Below, piece after piece: positions 40,958 to 49,725 of a DNA stretch of 64,000 nucleotides. Where the stretch lies: NCBI GenBank assembly GCA_910588335.1, contig CAJUQV010000017.1, positions 6,004 to 70,003 on the forward strand. The letters are read 5' to 3'. The notes under the pieces were generated by a model that saw only the letters and a program-made list of their open reading frames with translations, was not told where the DNA came from and did not search any database. The number at the start of each line of letters is the position of its first letter. Within the stretch, counting starts at the first letter, position 1. The stretch is from an uncultured Ruminiclostridium sp. (GTDB lineage: Bacteria; Bacillota; Clostridia; Oscillospirales; Ruminococcaceae). The translations under genes and the position numbers were made by a program.

Positions 40958-42161
40958 ATTTTTTCAGAAATCTCTCCATAAGCGTATGTCCAGCGCCTAC
41001 ATAATTTCCCGTTTTTTCGGCGCTTTCCTCGCAGAAATTATCCACGCCCTTTTCAGCCCTGCCGCTATCATATATAAGATACGGAACGGGAGCGTTGGTG
41101 TGCGTTTTAAGCGCCAAAGGAGTGGGGTGATCGGGACAAATCAGCACTCTTATTTTCTCCCCCTCAAATTCCTTAAGTATCGGTCCCAGTATCAGTTCGT
41201 CTATCAACTCGATGGATTTAACTTTATTTTCCGTTTCAAAACGATGTCCGCATTCGTCGGGAGCTTCAACATGAATGTAAACAAAGTCGCTTCCGCTCTT
41301 AAGAGAGTCTATCGCCGCTTTTGCTTTTCCGCCGAAATTGGTGTCTATATATCCCGTGGCGCCCTCCACGTCAATTACCTTCATTCCCGTAAACTTTCCT
41401 ATACCCTTAAGAAGGTCTACGGCGGAAATCATTGCGCCTTTAAGCCCGTATTTTTCCTCAAAGGAAGTCAGCTCCTTGCGCACCCCCTCGCCCCAGAGCC
41501 AGATGCTGTTGGCGGGGCGAAGCCCTTTTTCCTCTCTCTTTTTGTTCACCGGGTGATCCTTAAGGAGAACATAGGATTTTTTCATCATGTCCAGCAGTTT
41601 TTTTCCGTTTTCATTTACCCCCAAATAATCCGTAATTTTCCTTCCGGTTATATCGTGGGGAGGTGTCAGAGAGCCAATGTCAAGAGTACCCTTGTCCCAG
41701 ATCAGACAGTGGCGGTAGCTTACGCCGCTGTAAAAGGAAAACTCCTCGTTTCCTAACTTTTCCCGAATGAACTTTATAAGCTCCTTAGCCTCGGCGGTGG
41801 AAATATCCCCCGCGCAGTAGTCCGTCATGGTCTTTTGAGCGTAGTCTTCTTCATCGGAAAGCGTAACCAGATTACATCTGAAAGAAACGTCCGTGGGCTT
41901 CATATCTATTCCTATGCTGCCCGCTTCCAGCGGCGAGCGACCCGAATAGTATACCGACGGATCGTAGCCCAGAACGGAGAGATTAGCCACATCGCTTCCG
42001 GGCTTAAGGCTGTCGGCTACGGTTTTCACCATGCCTATTTCCGAAACCTTGGCGAGCTTGTCCATATTGGGCTTATTTGCCGTCCCCATGGGAGTTTTTC
42101 CGGGCAGATCCTCGCGTGGGAGATCCGCCATTCCGTCGCAGAGCAAAACAATGTATTTCAT
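40956..42161 (-). CDS. apgM: Cofactor-independent phosphoglycerate mutase, archaeal type (ApgM)
   Basis: This 401-aa alkaline-phosphatase-superfamily enzyme has the metal/phosphoserine motif LLCDGMADLP, GSDVANLSVLGYDP, RSPLEAGSIGIDM and YIHVEAPDECGHRF, with CPDHPTPLALKTHTNAPVPY near the end. The family interconverts 3- and 2-phosphoglycerate. Some bacterial members are proposed homoserine kinases, and an aspartate kinase lies 1.6 kb away, so that role should be kept in mind. It overlaps rluA by 4 bp (ATGA), last gene of a six-gene operon. Confidence 0.88.
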   Translation of the reverse strand: MKYIVLLCDGMADLPREDLPGKTPMGTANKPNMDKLAKVSEIGMVKTVADSLKPGSDVANLSVLGYDPSVYYSGRSPLEAGSIGIDMKPTDVSFRCNLVTLSDEEDYAQKTMTDYCAGDISTAEAKELIKFIREKLGNEEFSFYSGVSYRHCLIWDKGTLDIGSLTPPHDITGRKITDYLGVNENGKKLLDMMKKSYVLLKDHPVNKKREEKGLRPANSIWLWGEGVRKELTSFEEKYGLKGAMISAVDLLKGIGKFTGMKVIDVEGATGYIDTNFGGKAKAAIDSLKSGSDFVYIHVEAPDECGHRFETENKVKSIELIDELILGPILKEFEGEKIRVLICPDHPTPLALKTHTNAPVPYLIYDSGRAEKGVDNFCEESAEKTGNYVGAGHTLMERFLKK

Positions 42162-43141
42162 TGCCGTTGTGTTCCTTTCCTTTGCCTTTCCCAGAATCCC
42201 GCAAAGGGTATTTCTTTTGCGGAAAAGCTTTTGTTATTGAGATAATTTAAAATTCCCCCTTCTGAGGTGAATTTAAATGTTAGCATATAGCTGCACAAAG
42301 CCTGTGCCTTAAAGCCGTATTTTACGTTTACGCGGTTTATCCCGTATTTTCCATCCCCCAACAAGGGGTGGCCGATATAAGCCATATGAGCCCGTATCTG
42401 ATGGGTGCGCCCCGTAAGAAGCTCTATTTCAAGGAGCGACAAATCGCCTATGCTTTCCAGAAGCTTGTATTTTGTTTTAATCGTAAGATTTGCCTTTGTT
42501 TTCTCTTCGCTTATGTTTACGATGTTTTTTTCGGAATCCTTTTCAAGAAATGCCGTTAAGGTGTTTTCTTTGGGGAACACTTTACCCAGTACAATACAAA
42601 GGTATTTTTTCTCCATCTCACGGTTTTTTATCTTTTCGTTTAATATCCTGAGCGCTTCCGCGTTTTTCGCTGCAATTACGATTCCGCTTGTGTTTCTGTC
42701 TATTCGGTTGCAGAGAGCGGGAGCAAAAACATGTTCGTTTTGCGGCAGGTATTCGCCTTTTTTATAAAGATACTTTTTTATCCGTCCGATAAGCGTGTCG
42801 CGGGCGCCGTCATTGTCGGCGTGTACCGTTAATCCCAGCTCCTTGTCAACCAAAAGAATATTTTCGTCTTCATATATTATCGAGATATTGTCCCCCGCCG
42901 TCATAAAGTTGTCGGCGCTTTTGGGTTCACCGCACAACAGGCGGTCTGGGAGAAACAAATACACTTTGTCGCCCTTTTCAAGTTTGTGAGAGGTTTCGGT
43001 TCGTTTTCCGTTCAGACGTATGTCCTTGTTTCTTACCGCCTTGTTTATATACCCCGACTTAATGGTGGGAAACAGCTTTAACAGAAATCTGTCAAGACGC
43101 TGTCCGCTATCGTTTTCTTTTATTATTATTTCTTTTTTCAT
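42158..43141 (-). CDS. RluA-family 23S rRNA pseudouridine synthase
   Basis: This 327-aa enzyme isomerises uridines in rRNA. It has an N-terminal S4-like RNA-binding domain (DSGQRLDRFLLKLF, VRNKDIRLNGKRTE). The catalytic domain carries HRLD-type Asp in LCNRIDRNTSGIVIAAKN, KKYLCIVLGK, and the LLTGRTHQIRAHMAYIGHPLLGDGKYG motif. RluC-like in size. Overlaps both neighbours by 4 bp, so it is translationally coupled in the mur/ddl operon. Confidence 0.92.
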   Translation of the reverse strand: MKKEIIIKENDSGQRLDRFLLKLFPTIKSGYINKAVRNKDIRLNGKRTETSHKLEKGDKVYLFLPDRLLCGEPKSADNFMTAGDNISIIYEDENILLVDKELGLTVHADNDGARDTLIGRIKKYLYKKGEYLPQNEHVFAPALCNRIDRNTSGIVIAAKNAEALRILNEKIKNREMEKKYLCIVLGKVFPKENTLTAFLEKDSEKNIVNISEEKTKANLTIKTKYKLLESIGDLSLLEIELLTGRTHQIRAHMAYIGHPLLGDGKYGINRVNVKYGFKAQALCSYMLTFKFTSEGGILNYLNNKSFSAKEIPFAGFWERQRKGTQRQ

Positions 43142-43356
43142 CGTTGGATTCTTACAAATCCGAATTTTTCAAAGTGCTTCACCGCTTCGTTGAAAAATTC
43201 GTTGGAATTGGCGCAGTGTTCCCCCACTTCCTCAAGGGACTGCTTAGCGTCCGTCCATCGCCTGTCGGCGGAATCGGCTTCCTCTTTGTCGCAGAGCCAT
43301 ATCTGATTCTGCCATGTACCGAAGGCCAGATCAATTATGTAGGTTCCGTCAGCCAT
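43138..43356 (-). CDS. Small conserved-looking protein, 72 aa, unknown
   Basis: This 72-aa ORF overlaps rluA by 4 bp and ddl by 8 bp, so it is embedded in a tight operon and probably translated. It is acidic, with aromatic residues at the start (YIIDLAFGTWQNQIWLCDKE), a helical middle and an Ala/Phe-rich last third, no membrane span and two Cys. I recognise no family. A role in ribosome or wall biogenesis is only suggested by neighbours. Confidence 0.65.
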   Translation of the reverse strand: MADGTYIIDLAFGTWQNQIWLCDKEEADSADRRWTDAKQSLEEVGEHCANSNEFFNEAVKHFEKFGFVRIQR

Positions 43357-44542
43357 TGAGTTTACCGCCTTTCACGCCGCCTAACTTAGCCTCGGCGAGT
43401 ATATTTGATTTAAAAGTAAAGTTAAGATTTTTAAGCTCTCTTTCTCTTTTAAGGGCAAGAGACACCATTTTGTCCAAAAGCCGGGGATATTTTACGCCAA
43501 CCGACTCCCAAAGATAAAATGCAAGACTTCCGGGAATAGTGTTAATTTCGTTTAAATAAACCTTATTCTCATCTGAGTCAACCATAAAATCTATTCGCGA
43601 AACGCCGGAGCATCCCAAGCACTTAAAGGCCTTGACGGCAACGGAGCGTATTTCTTCACGGGTTTCCTTTGAAATATCGGCAGGTATTTTGCGCTTTAAG
43701 GAAGCCATTCCGCTTGATTTGGAATCCTTGGCTCCTCCGCTTACGTATTTGTCCTCAAAGCTCAGTATTTCGTCGCTGCCTATCGGTTCCTCGCATTCGC
43801 TGGCTTCCGCCTCGTCCTTGTCGCCGCACACCGAGCAGTTTATTTCCCGCAGGTTTGTTATCGCCCTTTCAGCCAAAACTCTTCCCGAAAATGTAAAGGC
43901 ATAGTCTAAGGCTTCGGCAAGTTCTTCCTTACCCTTTCCGATTTTTATTCCCACGCTGGAGCCTAAGTTAATCGGCTTCACTATGGCGGGGAATCCGATT
44001 TTTTCCTCTATTTCGTCAATTATTTTATCCGGGTCTTTGGCATACTCCAACGCCGTAACGGTTACGCAGTCAAGCACAGGTATGCCGTTATCCTTTAAAA
44101 CCGCCTTCATAACGTACTTATCCATTCCCACTGCCGAGGAAATCACGTCGCAGCCCGCGTAAGGAATATTCAAGGTCTGAAAATACCCCTGAAGCGCCCC
44201 GTCCTCCACGTTTGTGCCGTGTACCACGGGAAAGGCAACGTCTATTTCCGCTTCGGTGCTGTCCCCGAATTTTTTCATGGGGTAGCGTACAAGCTTTGTT
44301 CTGCCGCCGTCGTTTACAATGATAACGCGGGTGCTTTTCTTTATTAAAGCAGGTATGTCTCTGTACTCCTCTATTTTTCCCTCGTATTCGCCGGTATAGA
44401 ACTCATTGTCTTTGGTAATATATACTGGAATTACATCGTATTTTTCACGGTCGAATGCGTTAAATGCCTGTATAGCCGAGATTATGGAAACCTCGTGTTC
44501 AACGCTTTTTCCGCCAAAAAATACTCCTACTCTTATTTTCAT
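43349..44542 (-). CDS. ddl: D-alanine--D-alanine ligase
   Basis: This 397-aa ATP-grasp enzyme makes the D-Ala-D-Ala dipeptide of peptidoglycan. It has the GGKSVEHEVSIISA N-terminal motif, VHGTNVEDGALQGYF, VKPINLGSSVGI, the REINCSV strand, and the metal-binding SRIDFMVDSDENKVYLNEINTIPGS. It carries a longer acidic insert (residues about 245-285), as in many Gram-positive Ddl/VanA-type enzymes. It precedes the 72-aa ORF and follows murF by 36 bp, so dipeptide synthesis and its ligation are co-expressed. Confidence 0.95.
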   Translation of the reverse strand: MKIRVGVFFGGKSVEHEVSIISAIQAFNAFDREKYDVIPVYITKDNEFYTGEYEGKIEEYRDIPALIKKSTRVIIVNDGGRTKLVRYPMKKFGDSTEAEIDVAFPVVHGTNVEDGALQGYFQTLNIPYAGCDVISSAVGMDKYVMKAVLKDNGIPVLDCVTVTALEYAKDPDKIIDEIEEKIGFPAIVKPINLGSSVGIKIGKGKEELAEALDYAFTFSGRVLAERAITNLREINCSVCGDKDEAEASECEEPIGSDEILSFEDKYVSGGAKDSKSSGMASLKRKIPADISKETREEIRSVAVKAFKCLGCSGVSRIDFMVDSDENKVYLNEINTIPGSLAFYLWESVGVKYPRLLDKMVSLALKRERELKNLNFTFKSNILAEAKLGGVKGGKLNG

Positions 44543-44578
44543 AACTGTAACCGATCCTTTACATATTAATTTTATTTG

Positions 44579-46243
44579 TTAATAATTATCCGGCAAATCA
44601 TTTTCAAGCAATACAATCTTCCTGCTTTCCCCCGCCTTTAACGAATCCGCTTTTGCCAGCGCCCCGTTCAGATCCCCTGCCACAAAGCTCTTTTCCTCCG
44701 GATATCCCGCTTCCTTTAGCCCGTCGATAATTGCCTTCGCCTGTTTTTCGCCTACCGCGATCACATAATCGCAAACCTCCGCCGCCTGACTTCCGAAGGA
44801 TTTATTCAGTTCATATTCCTTTTCACCCAATTCAACCATTCCCGGTGTAATAAGAATCTTATACCCTTCCATCAGCGACAGCGTGTCAAGCGCCGCTTTT
44901 GCTCCGGCGGGATTGCTGTTGAAAGCGTCGTCGATTATGACCGAACCGCCCTTGTCGATTATCTCCATTCGGTGAGGCACCGCTTCAAGACGGCGAACCG
45001 GCGTTTTAAGCTCCGCAAATGACACCCCCAAAGTATTTGCCGCCGCTATGGCGCCGACTATATTCTGTACGTTGTGCCCGCCGATAAGCTTGGTGGAAAA
45101 CTCCCCTTTCTCCTCTCCGTGGTGAACGATAAAGGAAGTGCCCTTTACGGTAACGGAGATATTATCGGCGTAATAATCCGATTCAGCGGACAGCCCGTAA
45201 GAAATGACATTCTTGTTTATATGCCTGTTTTTGATATACTCATTGTCATAATTTAAAAATACCGTTCCTTCTTTTATACAGTCTGCTATTTCAAATTTTG
45301 TCTTTATAATGTTGTCAACGGACTTAAAGGTTTCAAGGTGCTGTTCACCTATTGAGGTAATTATGGAATGCTTAGGCTTTACGATATCGCATATTTCTTT
45401 AATTTCACCCACTCCCTTTGCCCCCATCTCGCAGATAAAAAAGTCGTAGGTGGCGTTTAAGGAAGCCCGCACCGTTTTAACCACACCCATGGTGGTATTA
45501 TAGCTTTCGGGGGTCATTAAAACGTTGTACTTGGCGGATAAAAGCTTATTGAGATAAAATTTTGTGGAAGTTTTGCCGTAGCTGCCCGTTATACCTATTG
45601 TGACAAGATTGGGCAGCCCGTTTATAATGCGCTTTGCGTCGTTGATATAGTGATTGTTGACGCCCTTTTCGATAGGCTTGTTGATAAAATTGGCTATCAT
45701 CGGCATAAACAGGGAAAATACCTGCCATAAGCATAAAACGGAAAGATTTAGCCCGCTGTCAAAAAGGAAAATCATAGACAGCGCACAGACCGCCCCGTAC
45801 AATATTGCGGATGTTACGCACATACGTATAACGCGTGGAGTGAAGACCAGCTTTTTCTTGGCGGGCTTGCTTTTACACAGATAAAGTCCCGTTATTATGA
45901 GTATTGCGCATATCAGCAAATCCCATGTATTTACCTTAAAAGGCTCAAATATCATATGTGAACCTGAAACATCTTCCGTATGGGAAACTCCCACGGGGTT
46001 TACTCCGTAAAGAGTGCCGTTTATAATAAAGCAGGATACGAAAGCAAACGCCGCCGCTATAAGAGAAGGAACATGTCTTTTCAGTACCTCTCCCATGTTT
46101 TCCTTTATCCACTTAAACTGCTCCGAAGCATGGTAAGAATTGAGCTGAAACATATGCATATATCTTATAAAATTAAGGGTAAAGCTGTATAACAGGGTGA
46201 CAAAAAACAAAAAATACGAGGCAATATAAATATAGTTTGACAT
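44579..46243 (-). CDS. murF: MurF-type Mur ligase with membrane N-terminus
   Basis: The 554-aa product has a Mur ligase core with the ATP site GITGSYGKTSTKFY (about 217-230), FICEMGAKGVGEI, NYDNEYIK, a lid, and the C-terminal VIIDDAFNSNPAGAKAALD. The first 190 residues are an extra hydrophobic region with about five to six membrane spans, not found in E. coli MurF (about 450 aa) but known in clostridial forms. It probably adds D-Ala-D-Ala to the UDP-tripeptide at the membrane. Located between a hydrolase and ddl in one operon. Confidence 0.88.
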   Translation of the reverse strand: MSNYIYIASYFLFFVTLLYSFTLNFIRYMHMFQLNSYHASEQFKWIKENMGEVLKRHVPSLIAAAFAFVSCFIINGTLYGVNPVGVSHTEDVSGSHMIFEPFKVNTWDLLICAILIITGLYLCKSKPAKKKLVFTPRVIRMCVTSAILYGAVCALSMIFLFDSGLNLSVLCLWQVFSLFMPMIANFINKPIEKGVNNHYINDAKRIINGLPNLVTIGITGSYGKTSTKFYLNKLLSAKYNVLMTPESYNTTMGVVKTVRASLNATYDFFICEMGAKGVGEIKEICDIVKPKHSIITSIGEQHLETFKSVDNIIKTKFEIADCIKEGTVFLNYDNEYIKNRHINKNVISYGLSAESDYYADNISVTVKGTSFIVHHGEEKGEFSTKLIGGHNVQNIVGAIAAANTLGVSFAELKTPVRRLEAVPHRMEIIDKGGSVIIDDAFNSNPAGAKAALDTLSLMEGYKILITPGMVELGEKEYELNKSFGSQAAEVCDYVIAVGEKQAKAIIDGLKEAGYPEEKSFVAGDLNGALAKADSLKAGESRKIVLLENDLPDNY

Positions 46244-46270
46244 AAATATAGACCGTTCCTTATACTGTTG

Positions 46271-47050
46271 TTAAATTATATTAAAAAACGAGCTTATTAT
46301 ACGGCAAAAACGCCCGCCCTGTTCCAGAAAAGCGTAGTGGCCGCAGCCTTCAAACACCACCAGTCCCGCGTCGGGTATCAGCTTTTCCATAAGCTGACCG
46401 TCCGACAGCGGAACGGCATCGTCACTCTCCCCCCAAACAAGAAGCGTCGGAACGTCTATATTAGGAATAAGAGAAGTCAGATCCTCGTTAACCACCTTTA
46501 CAAGGCATTGCCTCATAAGCGGAGAAGCGGCGTTATAATCCGCCGAGCCGTTTTTTCTTCTTAAATTTTCCAAAGCATCGGGCATGATTTTTTTGCAGAT
46601 TTTTGTGGACAGAATCCCCTTTCCGATTTTATAGCAGCGGGTTTTAAGCTTCCCCTTAAGAGTGGGCTTGGGCTTTATCCCCGCGCTTCCGGTAAGAACA
46701 ATCTTTTGTATATCAAACGGAATATTTTCTCTTGACATAAGCTTTATCGTAATTCTTCCGCCAAAGCTGTGAGCGATTATATAACAGCTTTTTATTCCGT
46801 TTTTTTCACAAAAGGATATGACAAAATCCGCGTAATCGTCCACCGACCATGGCTCCTTCGGCTCTCCGCTTTCGCCGAAACCGGGCAGATCGGGGGCGTA
46901 TACTTTAAAATGAGGAGAAAGACATGAGATTATATGTGAAAACAGCTTTATATTCGCTCCCCAGCCGTGAAGCAGAAGTACGCATTTTCCCTCCGCGTTC
47001 TCCCCCTCGCAGATGTAGTTTATGTTAAGTCCGTTTATTTCGGTAATCAA
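46271..47050 (-). CDS. Alpha/beta hydrolase
   Basis: The 259-aa protein starts at TTG 47050, with GGAGG six bases upstream. Oxyanion motif LLHGWGANIKLF, nucleophile elbow AHSFGGRI (Ser about 91), acid in LLVWGESDDAVP, and His in FEGCGHYAFLEQ complete the catalytic triad of an esterase/lipase-like enzyme. First gene of the murF-ddl-rluA-apgM operon. Substrate unknown. Confidence 0.88.
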   Translation of the reverse strand: MITEINGLNINYICEGENAEGKCVLLLHGWGANIKLFSHIISCLSPHFKVYAPDLPGFGESGEPKEPWSVDDYADFVISFCEKNGIKSCYIIAHSFGGRITIKLMSRENIPFDIQKIVLTGSAGIKPKPTLKGKLKTRCYKIGKGILSTKICKKIMPDALENLRRKNGSADYNAASPLMRQCLVKVVNEDLTSLIPNIDVPTLLVWGESDDAVPLSDGQLMEKLIPDAGLVVFEGCGHYAFLEQGGRFCRIISSFFNII

Positions 47051-47062
47051 GATTAACCTCCG

Positions 47063-47095
47063 ATAACCGCTGCCTGATGTCCCCGCCTCTTATAT
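47063..47095. repeat. 33-bp direct repeat, copy 1
   Basis: ATAACCGCTGCCTGATGTCC... at 47063-47095 recurs with a few changes at 47732-47764, bracketing a repeat-filled segment of about 640 bp. Confidence 0.6.
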
Positions 47096-47099
47096 TTGA

Positions 47100-47172
47100 A
47101 CTTGTTTGAAAATAGAGGAAATGACGGATTTTTGATCCAAAATGATCGTTTGGGGGCTAAAAGACAGGGTTT
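47100..47172. repeat. R1 repeat, internally deleted copy
   Basis: It matches the left and right thirds of the 170-bp R1 element, but lacks about 65-70 bp between two ATG-containing points (CCAAAATG joined to ATCGTTTGGGGGC). The right terminal repeat is lost. Confidence 0.75.
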
Positions 47173-47184
47173 GGTACTAAAATC

Positions 47185-47301
47185 TGTTTTCATAAGATTT
47201 GTGCGTGGGTTTTCGAGTAGATTTTCTTGAGGACAAAGCTTCCCAACGCGGTTATCGGCAAAATTTGCAGATAAGACGCGTGAAATATCTTAATTAAAAC
47301 G
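47185..47301. repeat. R2 TIR element, shorter copy
   Basis: Begins TGTTTTCATAAGATTTG and contains GGTTATCGGCAAAATTTGC. It ends with the inverted end motif, matching 811-975 at both ends with a different, shorter middle. Confidence 0.6.
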
Positions 47302-47307
47302 GGTTCT

Positions 47308-47364
47308 TATATCAATCCCTTTTAAACTTACGTAATACCCACAGTTAAAAAAAGTATTAGTATT
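47308..47364. repeat. R5 palindromic repeat, copy 1
   Basis: A palindrome of about 57 bp with centre TTACGTAATACCCACAG. The inverse orientation occurs at 48456-48515, on the other side of the glycosylase-like gene. The remaining sequence to 47815 is AT-rich, holds a GGGGGGATT-rich hairpin near 47478-47512 (CAATCCCCCCC.../...GGGGGGATTG), and no gene I can support. Confidence 0.6.
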
Positions 47365-47731
47365 ATATATTATATATCCGTATTTTTTGTTTGTCAAGAA
47401 AAAAACAAAGAATTTCGCTCTTTGGAAAACACCCCATTACGACAAAAAAATTACCCTACTTATTTTTTACGCGCAATCCCCCCCGAATATGCGGATTCGG
47501 GGGGGATTGCGGAGGATTTTATCATTTTCATGAAAAAAATGAGCTGTTCCCTTAATATATAAACGGAGAAACCGGAATATGTTGACGCAGAGATCTCCGC
47601 CCGCAATATTTCACAGACAGAAATCCTCCACTGAATATATTATATACGCCGATGGTGTTCAAATTATGACGGTTATATATTTGTTTTTAAAAATATATGG
47701 GACAAGAAATAAAAATGTCAAAAAAACAGGT

Positions 47732-47764
47732 ATAACCTCTGCCTGATGTCCCATCCTCTTATAC
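47732..47764. repeat. 33-bp direct repeat, copy 2
   Basis: Second copy of the 47063-47095 sequence, about 50 bp downstream of the stop of the glycosylase-like gene. Confidence 0.6.
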
Positions 47765-47815
47765 TAACATTTGATCAAAGTATATGCAAACTTGGCTGTC
47801 GATCGGAAATTAACA

Positions 47816-48409
47816 TTACTTGATTATTTCTAACATTGCTGCAATGTCCTCGGTTGCCATTGTTACTTTTGATTTTTCGATTAAGATATTCCCCCCTGTC
47901 ATTATATATGACGGCATTACTCGAATACCCTTATAATAAATTTCGCTATTCCGCAATTTATAGGTTGAAACGGCGGGAACAGCATTTTTCTTTGTTGACT
48001 TTTTCGCAATCATATTAAAAGCTTTCTTTGCAACATCACCCATAAGCATAATAACCTTTATATTGGGAAATAAAGAAAGCTCTGCCTCTAAATAAGGCAA
48101 ACTGTTTTCAATACTGCTTTTATCAATAGCATATTCTGTCTTTGGGGTTTTTACGGCATTTGTAATATAGATACCCAATTGTAATATGTCTTGTATGGAA
48201 ACAACCTCTGTTCCGGCTCCTTGTAAAAGAGGAATAGTTGTTTTCAGATAATCAGCGTCGGGGGTTCCGTAAAAGTCCTGTAAAGGGTCGGCGGGAACAA
48301 CTTCATTTATCATAATTGCCTTAATTGTAAGCGGATCAATCTCAATGTTGTTTAGATATATACCGTTTGCTGTACCGGCTTTCGTTTCAAGTTCTTTTTT
48401 AACGTTCAT
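47816..48409 (-). CDS. Uracil-DNA glycosylase superfamily protein
   Basis: The 197-aa protein resembles the UDG fold: IMINEVVPADPLQDFYGTP as the motif-1 region, YITNAVKTPKTEY as the second loop, LFPNIKVIMLMGDVAKKAFN as the strand before the DNA-binding loop, and MPSYIMTGGNILIEKSK as the C-terminal motif with a variant of the usual HPS. It would remove damaged bases or bind DNA without excision. Start after AGGAGAA. Clearly AT-richer than its neighbours and flanked by inverted R5 repeats, which suggests acquisition. Confidence 0.75.
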   Translation of the reverse strand: MNVKKELETKAGTANGIYLNNIEIDPLTIKAIMINEVVPADPLQDFYGTPDADYLKTTIPLLQGAGTEVVSIQDILQLGIYITNAVKTPKTEYAIDKSSIENSLPYLEAELSLFPNIKVIMLMGDVAKKAFNMIAKKSTKKNAVPAVSTYKLRNSEIYYKGIRVMPSYIMTGGNILIEKSKVTMATEDIAAMLEIIK

Positions 48410-48455
48410 ATTTTTATTCTCCTTTATGAAGTTCTCTTGCAGGCTTATATGTGAT

Positions 48456-48515
48456 TTATACTATTCCCTTTTTAAACTCCAAGTATTACGTCAGTTTAAA
48501 AAGAGATTGGTATTA
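48456..48515. repeat. R5 palindromic repeat, copy 2 (inverse orientation)
   Basis: Imperfect 21-bp inverted arms (ATACTATTCCCTTTTTAAACT against its near complement) around an ACGTAATAC-type centre, ending ATTGGTATTA. Confidence 0.65.
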
Positions 48516-48640
48516 CAATGTTTGACAAATATATTTAGAACAAATTATTGTTGCTTTGTTTCCGAATAACATAAGGAAATCATAAAACCAATTATTTTCC
48601 GGTAGGGTGAGCTTAAAGGTCTCATTTGGAAAGCAATAAA

Positions 48641-49723
48641 TCAATATCCAAGAAGCCTTCCTATTACCGTATTTGACAAGAGAAACCCTTCCGGCGTCAG
48701 TAAAACGTTTCCGTCTTTCAAAAAAACAAGTTTTCTCGGAAGTTTTTTGATATTTTCCGTCATTTTTTTTGCATTGCCGCCGCGTTTTTCATATTCCTTA
48801 AGGTTCAGCCCCTCGCTGAGCCTTAACCGCAGCATCGCGTACTCTTCGGCATCCGCCGGGTGCTTTTCTTCAAGCTCCGTTTTTTGGATTTCGCTTTCAC
48901 AGAAAGCGTTTATATCCCGCTTTACAAAAAATCTTTCCCCTTTGTAAAAAGAATGTGAGGCAGGGCCTATCCCCAAGTATTCCTCGCAGTTCCAATATTT
49001 TATATTGTGAGCGCAGGCATACCCTTCTCCGGCAAAATTACTTATTTCATACTGATTTAACCCTTTCGCTTCAAGAAACGCGACCGTATTTAAATAAATT
49101 TCGCACACCTCGTCTTCGTCCGGAAGCTTCAGTCTTGTTTTGGCGTAAGGCGTATTTTCCTCTATCTTAAGCATATATGCGGAAATATGTGTCAGCGGAA
49201 GACTCGCAAGACCTTTCAGGGTATCGGTTACGCTTGCGGCGGTCTGCCCTTCCGTACCTAACATAATGTCGGCGGAAATATTGCCGAAGCCGCAGGCGTG
49301 CGCAAGCTCTATGGCTTTTAAAGCGGTAAATGAGCTGTGTCTCCTTCCGAGGCTTTTAAGTTCGTTGTCGTTAAGACTTTGTACTCCGAAAGATATTCGG
49401 TTGACCCCCGCTTTCAGCAGCGCCTTGAAGATTTCCTCCTTGGCAAGGCAGGGATTGGCTTCCACTGTTATTTCGGCTGAGCTTTCTATATCCGCTTTTT
49501 CAAGAATTTCACATATCTCTTTCCATAGCAAAATCGGTGTACCTCCGCCGAAATACACCGTGTCAAATTTGCTTTTGTAATAAAAAAGATTTCTTATTAC
49601 CGCCGATTTATAGATTTTTGCCGCTTCATTGCCGTATTTTACGGAATAAAAGTCACAGTAGGGACATTTTGAAAGGCAGAAAGGGATATGAACGTAAAGC
49701 CCGATATTTTTACCGTTATTCAT
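48641..49723 (-). CDS. hemW: Radical SAM protein HemW (coproporphyrinogen III oxidase-like)
   Basis: The 360-aa protein has the HemW-type CLSKCPYCDFYS cluster motif (CxxxCxxCxF-Y), then FGGGTPILL, EANPCLAKEEIF, NRISFGVQSLND, HISAYMLKIEENTPY and the YEISNFA strand. HemW is now considered a heme chaperone; true HemN activity needs a different motif. Translated right after lepA, with a stop/start distance of 2 bp and no strong ribosome site of its own. Confidence 0.92.
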   Translation of the reverse strand: MNNGKNIGLYVHIPFCLSKCPYCDFYSVKYGNEAAKIYKSAVIRNLFYYKSKFDTVYFGGGTPILLWKEICEILEKADIESSAEITVEANPCLAKEEIFKALLKAGVNRISFGVQSLNDNELKSLGRRHSSFTALKAIELAHACGFGNISADIMLGTEGQTAASVTDTLKGLASLPLTHISAYMLKIEENTPYAKTRLKLPDEDEVCEIYLNTVAFLEAKGLNQYEISNFAGEGYACAHNIKYWNCEEYLGIGPASHSFYKGERFFVKRDINAFCESEIQKTELEEKHPADAEEYAMLRLRLSEGLNLKEYEKRGGNAKKMTENIKKLPRKLVFLKDGNVLLTPEGFLLSNTVIGRLLGY

Positions 49724-49725
49724 TT

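Noticed and set aside
47478..47512. Terminator or protein site at the CCCCCC/GGGGGG palindrome
   Set aside because: The stem is real but is isolated between repeats with no gene ending there, so I could not assign a role.
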